Shown here piece by piece: positions 1 through 7,929 of a DNA stretch of 64,000 bases. How positions within the stretch are numbered: position 1 is the first letter of the stretch; every line of letters begins with the position of its first letter. This stretch comes from Acidobacteriota bacterium (GTDB taxonomy: Bacteria > Acidobacteriota > Terriglobia > Terriglobales > Acidobacteriaceae): the NCBI GenBank assembly GCA_018268915.1, contig JAFDVQ010000005.1:124001-188000 (forward strand). The letters are read 5' to 3'. The notes under the pieces were generated by a model. That model was not told where the DNA came from. It was given only the letters and a program-made list of their open reading frames with translations, and searched no databases. Position numbers and translations under genes: made by a program.

Positions 1-19
1 GTCGAGGCCGGGGGCCCGA

Positions 20-35
20 TGTGAAGCACATCACA
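20..35. promoter_or_regulatory. CRP/HcpR-type operator before the hydrogenase operon
   Basis: A perfect palindrome TGTGA-AGCACA-TCACA lies 34 bp before the first hydrogenase ATG. It matches the binding consensus of Crp-type and HcpR-type members of the Crp/Fnr superfamily (TGTGA-N6-TCACA). A -10-like hexamer TAACAT sits at 57-62. Its first base is 29.5 bp from the palindrome centre, as expected for a class II activator site at about -41.5 with transcription starting near 69. The ATG at 70 has almost no Shine-Dalgarno sequence, so the mRNA may be leaderless. Similar palindromes precede four other redox operons in this window. Confidence 0.65.
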
Positions 36-69
36 TCAAAGCAGTAGACACGAACCTAACATTCGAAGC

Positions 70-3000
70 ATGACAGCCGTAACCCTGATCCTGGTTGCGC
101 CGTGCTCGTTGCTGTTAGGTGCCATTCTTCAGCTTCTGGTGGCGCGCCTTTGCTCGGCAAAAGCCAAAGGTATCCTCGCCGTTCTTTTCTGCCTTCCCTC
201 GCTTCTGGCGGTTATCGGCACAGCACCGCACGTCTTCGCCGGCCAGTCCATTGACTTCACTGCCCAGCAGTGGAATCTGCCGTCAGCCTTTGCCATTCAC
301 GTCGATGCGCTGAGCGTGCTGTTCGCGCTGATGGGAACGAGCATTGGCGGTTTCGTGCTGCTCTATTCAGTCGGGTACATGGCGCACGACAAGGCTGCTT
401 CGCGCTTCTACACGACGATGCTGATCTTCATTGCCGGATTTGTAGGGCTTGTTTACAGCGCGAATCTCTTTGTCTTTTACGGTTGCTGGGAGGTGGTGGG
501 CCTTTGCTCGTTCTCGCTGGTGGGATTCTGGTATGCGAATCCTGAAGCCGTGAAGGGCGCGCGCAAGGTGCTGCTGATGACGCACATCGCGGGTTACGGA
601 CTGCTGGCTGCCATTCTTACCATCTATCACCGCACTGGCAGCGCGTTGTGGACTGACCCAAAGGTTGCGCAGGCGTTCACCTCCGGCGTCTTCGTGCTGA
701 TGCTGGTAGCGCTGGTGGCGAAGTCAGTGCAGGTTCCGCTGCACACATGGATTCCTGAAGCGATGGCCGCGCCGACTCCCGTGAGCGCCCTTCTGCATGC
801 AGCTTGCTACGTGAAGGCAGGCGTCTACCTGGCGGCGCGCATGCACAGCTTTGGAGCGTGGCCGTCGGCGTGGGGTACGACGGTCGTCTGGGTTGGCACA
901 GTGACGATGGCGGTGGGCGTGATGTACGCCATGGTGCAAAGCGATCTGAAGCGGATGCTCGCCTACTCAACCGTGAGCCAGATCGGCTACATGATGATGG
1001 GGATCGGCATCGGAACCCCCCTGGCGATTACTGCGGGACTGCTGCACTGCCTGAATCACGGATTCTTCAAGGGCGGCCTCTTTCTCACTGCCGGTTCAGT
1101 GCAGCACGCCGCTGGAACAAGGGACATGAACCAGCTTGGTGGACTTGCCACGCGCATGCCGAAGACGACATTGAGCTGGCTGATCGGCGTGGGAAGCATG
1201 ATGGGCATCCCGCTGATGAGCGGTTTTGCCAGCAAGTGGATGCTGTATGCGGCGGCACTGGAGTCCGGAGCGATGATTCCGGCCGTGATTGCATGGGCGG
1301 CTAGCCTGGGCACCGTCTTCATGGGAGTGAAGGCGACGAGCGCAGTTTTTCTGGGACCGCCGACGGAGAACACCAGCGAAGCACATGAGTCGCCTGCCTC
1401 AATGCTTTGGGGGATGGGACTGCTTGCATTCGGAAGTGTTGTGCTCGGCGTGGCTCCGCAGTTGGCGGTGAACTACCTGCTCAATCCGATTCTGCGCGCT
1501 ATGGCTTTCGGCGCTGGAGTTCATGTGACCTGGCTGGGCCTTTCGTCAGATGCAGGGAGTTTCTCGACGACGGGCGGACTGTTGCTTGCACTGGTGAGCG
1601 TGGTTGCTGGCGGAGCTGTTTATGTGCTTGCCTACGCGGCAAGACCGGCAACGGCGGGGAGTGGCGCGGCGCTGGCTGGTGCGGGCGGAGGCGTGTTCAC
1701 AGGCGGAGAGCCGCTCTCGAACCGTGCCAGGCTTACTGCCGGAGACTTCTCCGACATCTTCTTGCAGAATTGGCGTTCGTTCTTCCGGTGGACGAATGTG
1801 GACCGAGCCTACATGGGATTGTGGGCTGGACTCGAGGCAACGTCGCGTGCCTTCGGTGCTGCCCTCGGATGGATGGAACGCCGAGCTCTTGTTCTGCTGC
1901 TCCTTATTGCGCCGCTCATCCTCGCGCTCTTCGAATGGGTCTGGCCGGGAGTGCACACGACCGGTGTTCAGCACGCAGAGATTCATCGTGCGCCGCTGCT
2001 CCTGGTGGCAGCGATAGGGCTATCCGCGGCAGGACTGTTCTTCGCCGCATTAAGGAAAGTAGCGAGTCACGGGCCTGCTCTCTGGTTCTGCATGCTCGCG
2101 GTTGGAGGGTTGTGCGCGGGCGGCCTCACCGTATCGAATCCATGGCTTCGGCTGGGACTACTTGAACTTGCTGCCGTGATGACCGTCGTAAGGGTCTGGA
2201 TAACAGCGCGATCGAAGCCTGCAAAGCTCACTTATGTGAGCGTGGTCCTGTTGTCGGCTGCCTGTGCGGTTGGCAGCGAGTTGCTTGTCAACACGCCAAA
2301 TCAAGAGCGGTCGCGCGCATTGCTGCTAACCGGCATTTTCATCAAGCTCGCTGCCGTTCCGCTGATGTTCTGGCTGCTGTCGATTGCCGATGAGGTTCCT
2401 GCGCTGGTTCTGGGCTTGGTGATCGCGGTTGTGGACATGGCGGCATTCGGCGAGTTCTGGATGGCATCGCAGAACGATCCAGCGTTGTTGACGCCGTCTG
2501 CTCTATTGCTGGGGATTGCCGCGGCGACTTCGCTGATCGCAGCAATGATGATGCTTTCGCAGCGAAGCCTCAAGCGCCTGCTGGTGCTCTCGACGATCGA
2601 GGATGCAGGCTTTCTGCTGCTCGGACTCAGCTGCGCGACGAAGCTCAGTACATCCGGTGCAATCATTGCGGCCAGCACGCATGCTCTGGCAAAGGCTCTG
2701 TTGTTTGCATGTCTCAGTGCTCCGGAGGCCGACGGAGCGCTTGGGACCTCGCCAAGGGGATTGGCTACGCGATATCCCGTGAGTGCATTTGGATTTCTAT
2801 TTGGGATGCTGGCGATGCTGGGAGTTCCGCCGACGCTCGGTTTCCTGGGCAGGTGGAGGCTCTATCAATCAGCGCTGGAGATCTCACCCCTGCTGCTGGC
2901 GGTGTTTGTGCTGTCTTCGATCCTTGCGCTGATCGCTTACGTGCTGGCACTGACGCGGAACTGGTGGGGGCCGCGGGCGGACGAAGAGATTGAAGTTCGC

Positions 3001-3117
3001 GGCGGGTCGCGGGAACCCCTTGCACTACGAGGTGCGATCGTCGTGCTGGTTGTGGCCTTGCTGATCGCAGGAATCTGGCCGAATGTTCTCAGCTTATTGC
3101 AATGGGGGCGCATATGA
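70..3117 (+). CDS. Group 4 hydrogenase membrane subunit, tandem NuoL/HyfB-like antiporter fusion
   Basis: This 1015-aa polytopic membrane protein is the proton (or sodium) pumping arm of an energy-converting [NiFe] hydrogenase. Residues 1 to about 500 are a canonical NuoL/MrpA/HyfB module. They show the essential Glu in the CWE motif (E141), Lys in VAKSVQVPLHTW (K218), the LLHAACYVKAG segment (K249) and LKRMLAYSTVSQIGYM. From about residue 740 a second, more degenerate antiporter-like module follows: KLAAVPLMFW replaces the usual VPLHxW, then LKRLLVLSTIEDAGF and THALAKALLF. Usual HyfB/EchA subunits are about 500-670 aa with one module, so this looks like a NuoL-NuoN-type fusion. The stop overlaps the next start by 4 bp (ATGA). 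The start has no clear ribosome site and may be leaderless. Confidence 0.85.
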   Translation: MTAVTLILVAPCSLLLGAILQLLVARLCSAKAKGILAVLFCLPSLLAVIGTAPHVFAGQSIDFTAQQWNLPSAFAIHVDALSVLFALMGTSIGGFVLLYSVGYMAHDKAASRFYTTMLIFIAGFVGLVYSANLFVFYGCWEVVGLCSFSLVGFWYANPEAVKGARKVLLMTHIAGYGLLAAILTIYHRTGSALWTDPKVAQAFTSGVFVLMLVALVAKSVQVPLHTWIPEAMAAPTPVSALLHAACYVKAGVYLAARMHSFGAWPSAWGTTVVWVGTVTMAVGVMYAMVQSDLKRMLAYSTVSQIGYMMMGIGIGTPLAITAGLLHCLNHGFFKGGLFLTAGSVQHAAGTRDMNQLGGLATRMPKTTLSWLIGVGSMMGIPLMSGFASKWMLYAAALESGAMIPAVIAWAASLGTVFMGVKATSAVFLGPPTENTSEAHESPASMLWGMGLLAFGSVVLGVAPQLAVNYLLNPILRAMAFGAGVHVTWLGLSSDAGSFSTTGGLLLALVSVVAGGAVYVLAYAARPATAGSGAALAGAGGGVFTGGEPLSNRARLTAGDFSDIFLQNWRSFFRWTNVDRAYMGLWAGLEATSRAFGAALGWMERRALVLLLLIAPLILALFEWVWPGVHTTGVQHAEIHRAPLLLVAAIGLSAAGLFFAALRKVASHGPALWFCMLAVGGLCAGGLTVSNPWLRLGLLELAAVMTVVRVWITARSKPAKLTYVSVVLLSAACAVGSELLVNTPNQERSRALLLTGIFIKLAAVPLMFWLLSIADEVPALVLGLVIAVVDMAAFGEFWMASQNDPALLTPSALLLGIAAATSLIAAMMMLSQRSLKRLLVLSTIEDAGFLLLGLSCATKLSTSGAIIAASTHALAKALLFACLSAPEADGALGTSPRGLATRYPVSAFGFLFGMLAMLGVPPTLGFLGRWRLYQSALEISPLLLAVFVLSSILALIAYVLALTRNWWGPRADEEIEVRGGSREPLALRGAIVVLVVALLIAGIWPNVLSLLQWGRI

Positions 3118-3608
3118 GGCTCTGGGATCGACTGATGTGCTACTGCCGGAAACGCAGCCCCTGGCTCTTTCACCTGAACTCAGGCAGCTGCAACGGATGC
3201 GACATCGAGATTGTCGCGGCACTTGCGCCTCGCTACGATGCAGAACAGCTTGGTGTGCGGATCGAGGGCAGCCCGCGGCACGCAGACATTCTGTGTGTGA
3301 CAGGGCCAGTGACGAAGAATGCGGTGTGCGCGATCAAGACCGTGTACGGGCAGGTTTGCGGACCGAAGGCTGTGGTCGCGATCGGCTCCTGTCCGGCAAC
3401 GACAAATGTTTTCATCGATAGCCGCACGCTGGATGGGCCTCTCGGAAAACACATTCCGGTAGACGTATTCGTACCGGGATGTCCGCCGAGACCCGACGCA
3501 ATCATTGAGGGCGTCGCAAAGGCAGCAGAGATCCTGGCGCAACGTGGCAGCAAACCGATCGAACCGGTTCTCACAGATGAGCCGGCGAATGCGGAGGTGC
3601 AGGCATGA
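3114..3608 (+). CDS. Group 4 [NiFe] hydrogenase small subunit (NuoB/EchC-like)
   Basis: This 164-aa protein belongs to the NuoB/20-kDa family and carries the proximal [4Fe-4S] cluster that passes electrons to and from the NiFe site. The four expected ligands are visible: C26 and C29 (SCNGCD), C93 (GSCP) and C123 (PGCPPRP). The start at 3114 is chosen because it gives the ATGA overlap with the preceding stop and has GGGGG five bases upstream. The longer frame from 3102 would start at a non-ATG codon. Lengths of 140-170 aa are normal for EchC/HyfI-type subunits. It lies inside a tightly coupled operon with the NuoH-, NuoC- and NuoD-like partners. Confidence 0.9.
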   Translation: MRLWDRLMCYCRKRSPWLFHLNSGSCNGCDIEIVAALAPRYDAEQLGVRIEGSPRHADILCVTGPVTKNAVCAIKTVYGQVCGPKAVVAIGSCPATTNVFIDSRTLDGPLGKHIPVDVFVPGCPPRPDAIIEGVAKAAEILAQRGSKPIEPVLTDEPANAEVQA

Positions 3609-4519
3609 ACCTGCTTACTGCACTTGCGCGGCTACTGATCTTCCCCGGTATTTTGTTTGCGATTCCAGCGGCGTGGTTCTTTCTGTGGGTAGAACGAAAG
3701 TCAGTTGCAATGATGCAGGGACGAATCGGGCCGCCGTTCATGCAGCCGTTCTATGACTTCATCAAGCTGCTGGGCAAGGGCACGCCGCCGCGTACAGGAA
3801 TTGTGGGCGGATTGATGCGGGCCTGGCCGCTGATCGCGGTCTCGACTGCGGCGGGTGCCGTTGGGCTGCTGCCAGTGCTTCCCTCCTCCGGAGGGTTTCA
3901 GGGAGACTTGATCCTCCTGCTGGCGCTGCTTGAGGTTCCATCGATTTGCATTATTGCGGCGGGGTTCACATCGCGCTCGATTTTCGGCGAGATCGGGTCG
4001 GCGCGCGAAGCGGTGCTCAGCGTTTCGTACAACGTTGTATTTCTGCTGGCGATCATCTCGGTCGCGGCGTCGCAGCATACGTTTCGGCTGGAGGCGCTGG
4101 CTCAGGCGCCGGCCACGCCTCTCAGGTGGGTTGGCATTCTTGCGATTTTGATTTGCCTGCCCGCGAAACTGCATTTGAATCCCTTCTCGCTGCCGAATGC
4201 GGAGCAGGAAATCTACTCCGGGCCCATGGTTGAGTTCGCTGGGCCAGAGTTGGCTATGTGGGAGCTTTCGCACGGGCTGGAGTGGGTTGCGGCAACCGGA
4301 CTGGTGGCTACACTGATCGCTCCGCAGATGGCGTTCTGGGGATTGTCTGCGCTGGTGTTTGTTGCGCTTTCCTTCGGGATCGTACTTCTGCTCTCAGCGC
4401 TGGCTGCTGCGACGGCTCGGCTGGCGATCGACACAACTGTTCGCTTCTATTGGCAATGCACGATCATCTTCGCGGTTCTGGCAGTCTCTTCCGCGCTTTT
4501 CATGAGGCTTAGATCATGA
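3605..4519 (+). CDS. Group 4 hydrogenase membrane subunit (NuoH/HyfC/EchB-like)
   Basis: This 304-aa polytopic protein of the NuoH/HyfC family anchors the hydrogenase catalytic arm in the membrane and couples its redox chemistry to the ion-pumping subunit. Family hallmarks are the N-terminal WVERKSVAMMQGRIGPP segment, the QPFYDFIKLLGK loop, the acidic loop FGEIGSAREAV and the later NAEQEIYSGPMVEFAGPELAMWELSH region. About eight hydrophobic segments are visible. The start overlaps the previous stop by 4 bp (ATGA), as does its own stop with the following ferredoxin gene. The length matches HyfC/EchB rather than the longer NuoH of complex I. Confidence 0.9.
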   Translation: MNLLTALARLLIFPGILFAIPAAWFFLWVERKSVAMMQGRIGPPFMQPFYDFIKLLGKGTPPRTGIVGGLMRAWPLIAVSTAAGAVGLLPVLPSSGGFQGDLILLLALLEVPSICIIAAGFTSRSIFGEIGSAREAVLSVSYNVVFLLAIISVAASQHTFRLEALAQAPATPLRWVGILAILICLPAKLHLNPFSLPNAEQEIYSGPMVEFAGPELAMWELSHGLEWVAATGLVATLIAPQMAFWGLSALVFVALSFGIVLLLSALAAATARLAIDTTVRFYWQCTIIFAVLAVSSALFMRLRS

Positions 4520-4965
4520 ATATTCTGGCAATGCTGTGGAAGAACCTGTGGGGCGGCTCGCGCACTTTGCTCTTCCCTGCACGTCCCAAGGTCACACAGC
4601 GCTTTCGCGGATTGGTGCAGTTCGACCCCGAGCTTTGTACCGGCTGCGCGATATGCAAGTTCCGCTGTACTTCGCGCGCCATCACCTACCAGGCAGGAAA
4701 AGGCGAATTCACGTGGGGCTACGATCCTGGCCAATGCACGTTTTGCGGCCGCTGCGTTGAAGGGTGCACTGAACACGCACTGAAAGAGGGACACACGGAG
4801 CACGCGCTGAGCCAGGAATCTGCCTGCCCTCCGATTTACCTGCAGCAGGGTGAGTTGAAGAAGACCTACACGGTGAAACGCAGAACCCCGGCTCCGAAAC
4901 CTGCGGCTACACCGGCAAAACCAACTACGCCGGCAACGGAATCCAACCCTGGAGGAACACGATGA
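4516..4965 (+). CDS. Hydrogenase 2x[4Fe-4S] ferredoxin subunit (EchF/HyfH/NuoI-like)
   Basis: This 149-aa polyferredoxin-type subunit would link the hydrogenase to its soluble electron partner, usually ferredoxin in group 4 enzymes. Two complete 4Fe-4S motifs are present: C41-x2-C44-x2-C47-x3-C51 and C74-x2-C77-x2-C80-x3-C84. After about residue 115 the protein ends in a low-complexity Pro/Ala/Lys/Thr tail (PAPKPAATPAKPTTPA). That tail is not part of the fold and may be a flexible linker. Start and stop overlap the neighbouring genes by 4 bp each. Confidence 0.88.
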   Translation: MNILAMLWKNLWGGSRTLLFPARPKVTQRFRGLVQFDPELCTGCAICKFRCTSRAITYQAGKGEFTWGYDPGQCTFCGRCVEGCTEHALKEGHTEHALSQESACPPIYLQQGELKKTYTVKRRTPAPKPAATPAKPTTPATESNPGGTR

Positions 4966-5375
4966 GCACCGTGCAAGCCGTCCCTGTCGTTGCATCAGCG
5001 CAAACGGAAGCCTTTATAGAGAAAGGCGGCGTTCACTGGTATGGGGACTCCAGCCTGAACGTACGCGACGTTGCGCGTGCTATGAATGCAATCGGAGCGC
5101 GGTTCATCACCATCACCACGTATGAGCTGCCTGCGAATGGCGGATTCCGGCTCGAGTATCACTGGGATCTGATGGGCCACCTGCTTGGCTTCACCTTTCC
5201 GCTTGCGTCCAGCACGATCGAAAGCATCTACGACCTGTGCGAGGCAGCTGACTGGATTGAAAGAGAAGTGCACGAAGAGTACCGGATTGATTTTTCCGGA
5301 CGCGAGTATGAGCCCCTGCTGCTGCGAGAAGGCGGAGTGTGCGGCGTGAACCTGCAGAAGGAGGTCTTGCAATGA
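4962..5375 (+). CDS. Group 4 hydrogenase NuoC/EchD-like subunit
   Basis: This 137-aa protein resembles the NuoC/30-kDa family. The diagnostic stretch is ESIYDLCEAADWIEREVHEEYRIDFSGRE, equivalent to the conserved PSIxxxxxxAxWxEREVxDxFGIxFxGHP of NuoC. The family has no cofactor; it supports the small/large subunit interface. Its length fits the short EchD-type version. It overlaps the ferredoxin gene upstream and the large-subunit gene downstream by 4 bp each. An HPDLRxL-like C-terminus of complex I is absent, which is common in group 4 hydrogenases. Confidence 0.85.
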   Translation: MSTVQAVPVVASAQTEAFIEKGGVHWYGDSSLNVRDVARAMNAIGARFITITTYELPANGGFRLEYHWDLMGHLLGFTFPLASSTIESIYDLCEAADWIEREVHEEYRIDFSGREYEPLLLREGGVCGVNLQKEVLQ

Positions 5376-6460
5376 GCTATGAAATCCCCATGGGGCCTTA
5401 TCATCCTGGTCTCGAAGAGCCGTACAAGCTCGACATGATTTGCGAAGGCGAGACGGTCAAGGACGCGAAGCTTCATATCGGGTTCAACTTCCGCGGGATC
5501 GAACATCTTGCCGAGACGCGCAACTACATCCAGGTGATCGCTTTGATGGAGCGGGTGTGCGGGATATGTTCGTTCATCCATACGCTGACTCTGTGCCAGG
5601 CGATGGAGAAGCTGACAGGACTGACCCCGCCACCGCGCGCGCAATACATTCGCGTGATCATGGGCGAACTGGAGCGGCTGCATTCTCATGTGCTGTGGGC
5701 GGGAATCGCGGCTAAGCTGATGGGCTTTAAAACAATGTTCATGACCTGCTTTGAGATTCGCGAAAAGGTGATGGACGTGCTGCAGGAGATCTCGGGCAAT
5801 CGCGTGAACTACGCGATGAATCGGATCGGCGGCGTCAATCGCGATATCGAAGACCCGCAATTGGTGCTAGCCATGGTTGAAGCGTTGGAAAAGGAGATGA
5901 CCCGTACTATCATCCCGATTTTCACCACGAGCAAGACCGCTACCTCGCGCTGCGCCGGAGTCGGTGTTCTGACGACAGAGAAGGCTCGATCACTGGGAGT
6001 TGTTGGGCCGGTGGCGCGGGCGTCCGGCATCGGACAGGATCTTCGCAAGGAAGCCCCTTACGCAGCTTACGGCGAAATGGATTTCACAGTTCCGGTGGTA
6101 CCCGACGGAGATGTTCGTGCACGGCTGCTGGTTCGGGCGCTCGAGATCATGGAAAGCTGCAAGATTCTGCGGCAGGCGCTCTCGAAGATGCCCCCGGGGG
6201 AGATCGCCCCTCCGGGAGACGGCAGCAAGTTCAGTTTCGTTACCGGCACTGCGATGGCACGCGTCGAGGCTCCGCGGGGAGAGGTCATGTACTCCGTTTC
6301 GTGGAAGGAAGGCGCACGAATGCCGAGCCGGGTGCATGTCCGCACTCCAACATACGTGAACATGCCGGCGGTGCGATTCATGGTGCAGGGAGCCAGGCTG
6401 GCGGATACTCCGCTGATCCAGGCAGCTGTCGATCCGTGCTACTCGTGTACGGATCGGTGA
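5372..6460 (+). CDS. Group 4 [NiFe] hydrogenase catalytic large subunit (EchE/HyfG/CooH-like)
   Basis: This 362-aa protein is the NiFe-site subunit. Both nickel-ligand motifs are intact: L1 is RVCGICSFIH (C63, C66) and L2 is DPCYSCTDR (C356, C359). It is therefore a true hydrogenase and not a complex I NuoD or an Ehr-type relative that has lost the ligands. The protein ends exactly at the arginine of L2. There is no C-terminal extension for a maturation endopeptidase to remove, as known for CooH. The start at 5372 is chosen from the ATGA overlap with the preceding stop. No hyp maturation genes are in the window, so they must lie elsewhere. Confidence 0.92.
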   Translation: MSYEIPMGPYHPGLEEPYKLDMICEGETVKDAKLHIGFNFRGIEHLAETRNYIQVIALMERVCGICSFIHTLTLCQAMEKLTGLTPPPRAQYIRVIMGELERLHSHVLWAGIAAKLMGFKTMFMTCFEIREKVMDVLQEISGNRVNYAMNRIGGVNRDIEDPQLVLAMVEALEKEMTRTIIPIFTTSKTATSRCAGVGVLTTEKARSLGVVGPVARASGIGQDLRKEAPYAAYGEMDFTVPVVPDGDVRARLLVRALEIMESCKILRQALSKMPPGEIAPPGDGSKFSFVTGTAMARVEAPRGEVMYSVSWKEGARMPSRVHVRTPTYVNMPAVRFMVQGARLADTPLIQAAVDPCYSCTDR

Positions 6461-6477
6461 GTTGCCGTCGAGGTTAC

Positions 6478-6506
6478 TTGACACGAAATTGCCGTCGCCG
6501 TGTAAT
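6478..6506 (+). promoter_or_regulatory. Sigma70-type promoter of the fluoride riboswitch-crcB unit
   Basis: TTGACA at 6478-6483, a 17-bp spacer and TGTAAT at 6501-6506 form an almost consensus housekeeping promoter. It starts 18 bp after the hydrogenase operon stop. Transcription would begin near 6513, just before the riboswitch aptamer, so crcB is expected to be transcribed independently of the hydrogenase genes. Confidence 0.75.
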
Positions 6507-6517
6507 GGGAATAGTGG

Positions 6518-6618
6518 TAGCGGTGATGGAGTTCACCGCGCAGGGGCTAGCTCCCCTGTTAACCGCTGTCCTTCCGTGAAGCTGGGCAGATGATGACTCC
6601 TGACAGGTGATCCTGTCG
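6518..6618 (+). ncRNA. Fluoride riboswitch (crcB RNA motif)
   Basis: The conserved crcB motif elements appear in order. The stem-loop GGTGATGGAGTTCACC (6522-6537) comes first, then a second helix AGGGGCTAGCTCCCCT, the AACCGC pseudoknot strand (from 6561) and the signature TGATGACTCCTG (from 6590). A GACAGG-TGAT-CCTGTC hairpin follows at 6602-6617. No U-run follows it, so a classical intrinsic terminator is not evident. Control could be translational or through another structure in the roughly 100-nt leader before crcB. It sits directly upstream of a fluoride exporter gene, as expected for this RNA class. Confidence 0.9.
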
Positions 6619-6721
6619 GGAAGTTGTGCCCCACGCGATCCCTGCAAAACTCAGGCGAGAGTCCAGAGCGATCGGGTGTGTCGCGTCTGCACTGTCTGTC
6701 TCTGCGCGGGAGGAAGGTACT

Positions 6722-7099
6722 TTGCAGAAATATCTATTCATTGCTCTAGGCGGCGCGCTGGGCTCTATCGCTCGGTATGGCATCGGCTCCTGGGTCGCGA
6801 GCCGGCTAGGCATACGCTTTCCCTATGGCACGCTGATCGTGAACATCACGGCCTGCGTCATCATCGGTTTCACGATGTCGTATCTGGGCCGTCACAGCGA
6901 TATCAGCCCCGCCATGAGATTCCTGATTCCAGTTGGTTTCATCGGTGCGTACAGCACTTTCTCGACATACGAGTGGGAGACTCTCATTGAATTGCGCGAG
7001 GGGGCATTTGGAATTGCGGCGCTGTATGCCATCGGCAGCTTTGCGGCAGGGCTGGGCGCGACCTGGGGAGGATCGTTTCTGGGCGACCTGTTCAGCTGA
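6722..7099 (+). CDS. crcB: CrcB/FluC fluoride ion channel-exporter
   Basis: This 125-aa, four-helix membrane protein of the CrcB/FluC family expels fluoride from the cytoplasm as a dual-topology dimer. Family hallmarks are GGALGSIARYGIGSW near the N-terminus, FPYGTLIVNITACVIIG in the second helix and GFIGAYSTFSTYEWET in the third. The TTG start at 6722 is chosen because GGAGG lies eight bases upstream and the family N-terminus (LQKYLFIALGGALGS) begins there. An in-frame ATG at 6626 would add a non-family extension inside the riboswitch leader. The fluoride riboswitch directly upstream corroborates the function. Confidence 0.9.
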   Translation: MQKYLFIALGGALGSIARYGIGSWVASRLGIRFPYGTLIVNITACVIIGFTMSYLGRHSDISPAMRFLIPVGFIGAYSTFSTYEWETLIELREGAFGIAALYAIGSFAAGLGATWGGSFLGDLFS

Positions 7100-7212
7100 G
7101 GGATTTTGAGAGCATATCTGGCGGCCGTGCTGCAAAGAGGTTTGAGTCCATGAATCGTTCGAGAGTCACGTGAGCTGCGTTACTGGGTTGCGATGTAAAG
7201 GTGACTTCGCAT

Positions 7213-7226
7213 GTGATTCGGGTCAC
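7213..7226. promoter_or_regulatory. CRP/HcpR-type operator before the rubrerythrins
   Basis: GTGA-TTCGGG-TCAC is a perfect palindrome of the type found at 20-35, and the left half extends to TGTGA. TACACT at 7249-7254 begins 29.5 bp from the palindrome centre, the same geometry as upstream of the hydrogenase operon. The predicted transcript would start near 7261, giving a short leader with the AAAGAGAGA ribosome site before the ATG at 7287. Confidence 0.6.
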
Positions 7227-7286
7227 GGATTGGATACAGGTACGTACCTACACTTGGACCATAGTTCAGTAAAGAAAGAGAGAACT

Positions 7287-7850
7287 ATGGTTGCGACTGA
7301 GGACGAGAATGCAGTCAGCAATTTGCTAGCAGCGTACGAAGGCGAGATCAACGCTCACGCGCGCTACAAGGCGTATGCGGCCAAGGCCGAGGCCGAGGGA
7401 TTCAATGGGGCTGCCAGCCTTTTCCGCGCGGCGGCCCGTGCCGAGCAGATCCACGCCAGCAATCACGCGCGAGTAATCCGCCATATGGGCGGAGAGATCG
7501 AGGCTGAGATTCAGCCATTTCGCGTCAAAACCACCTTGGAAAACTTAAAGGCGGCGCTGGGAGGGGAGCAGCGCGAGATCGACTCCCTTTATCCCGAGTT
7601 CCTGATCCATGCCACAGCGCAGGTCGATACTCACGCGATGCGCTCGTTCCAGTGGGCGATGGAGTCGGAGAAGACTCATGTGCGGCTCTATCAGGACGCC
7701 GTCGCTACGGCCGAATCGGGTCGTGGGTGGACGCAGGAGCAACTCGATTTCTACGTGTGCACGTTGTGCGGCTACACGGCAAAGTCGCAGGAAGCGGAGA
7801 ACTGTCCGGCCTGCAACTATGTCTGGGATCGGTTCGAGGTGATCCGGTAG
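7287..7850 (+). CDS. rbr: Rubrerythrin
   Basis: This 187-aa protein is a rubrerythrin, a non-haem diiron peroxidase that removes hydrogen peroxide in low-oxygen cells. The ferritin-like domain shows the usual E/ExxH iron ligands: YEGEINAHARY, AEQIHASNH (E53, H56) and ESEKTH. The C-terminal rubredoxin domain has C158, C161, C173 and C176 (CTLCGY and CPACN). The start at 7287 is preferred because of the purine-rich site just upstream. An upstream in-frame start at 7170 would run through the operator. A second rubrerythrin follows 79 bp downstream, and the Crp-type palindrome upstream suggests oxygen- or redox-controlled expression. Confidence 0.92.
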   Translation: MVATEDENAVSNLLAAYEGEINAHARYKAYAAKAEAEGFNGAASLFRAAARAEQIHASNHARVIRHMGGEIEAEIQPFRVKTTLENLKAALGGEQREIDSLYPEFLIHATAQVDTHAMRSFQWAMESEKTHVRLYQDAVATAESGRGWTQEQLDFYVCTLCGYTAKSQEAENCPACNYVWDRFEVIR

Positions 7851-7929
7851 CTGCAAGGTTCAACAGTATTTTTGCGCCTCGGCATCAACATTTGCTCTGC
7901 CCTGCATCCAAGTGGATTGAGGGCGAGCG

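Noticed and set aside
1..73. Possible 3' end of an upstream gene, open in frame 2 and stopping at 73 with an ATGA overlap
   Set aside because: Only 24 codons are visible, the residues show no family signal, and the perfect palindrome and -10 element in the same stretch argue for a promoter. It cannot be decided without sequence to the left.
6602..6617. Intrinsic terminator of the fluoride riboswitch
   Set aside because: The hairpin is real but no U-run follows, so it is only noted as part of the riboswitch region.
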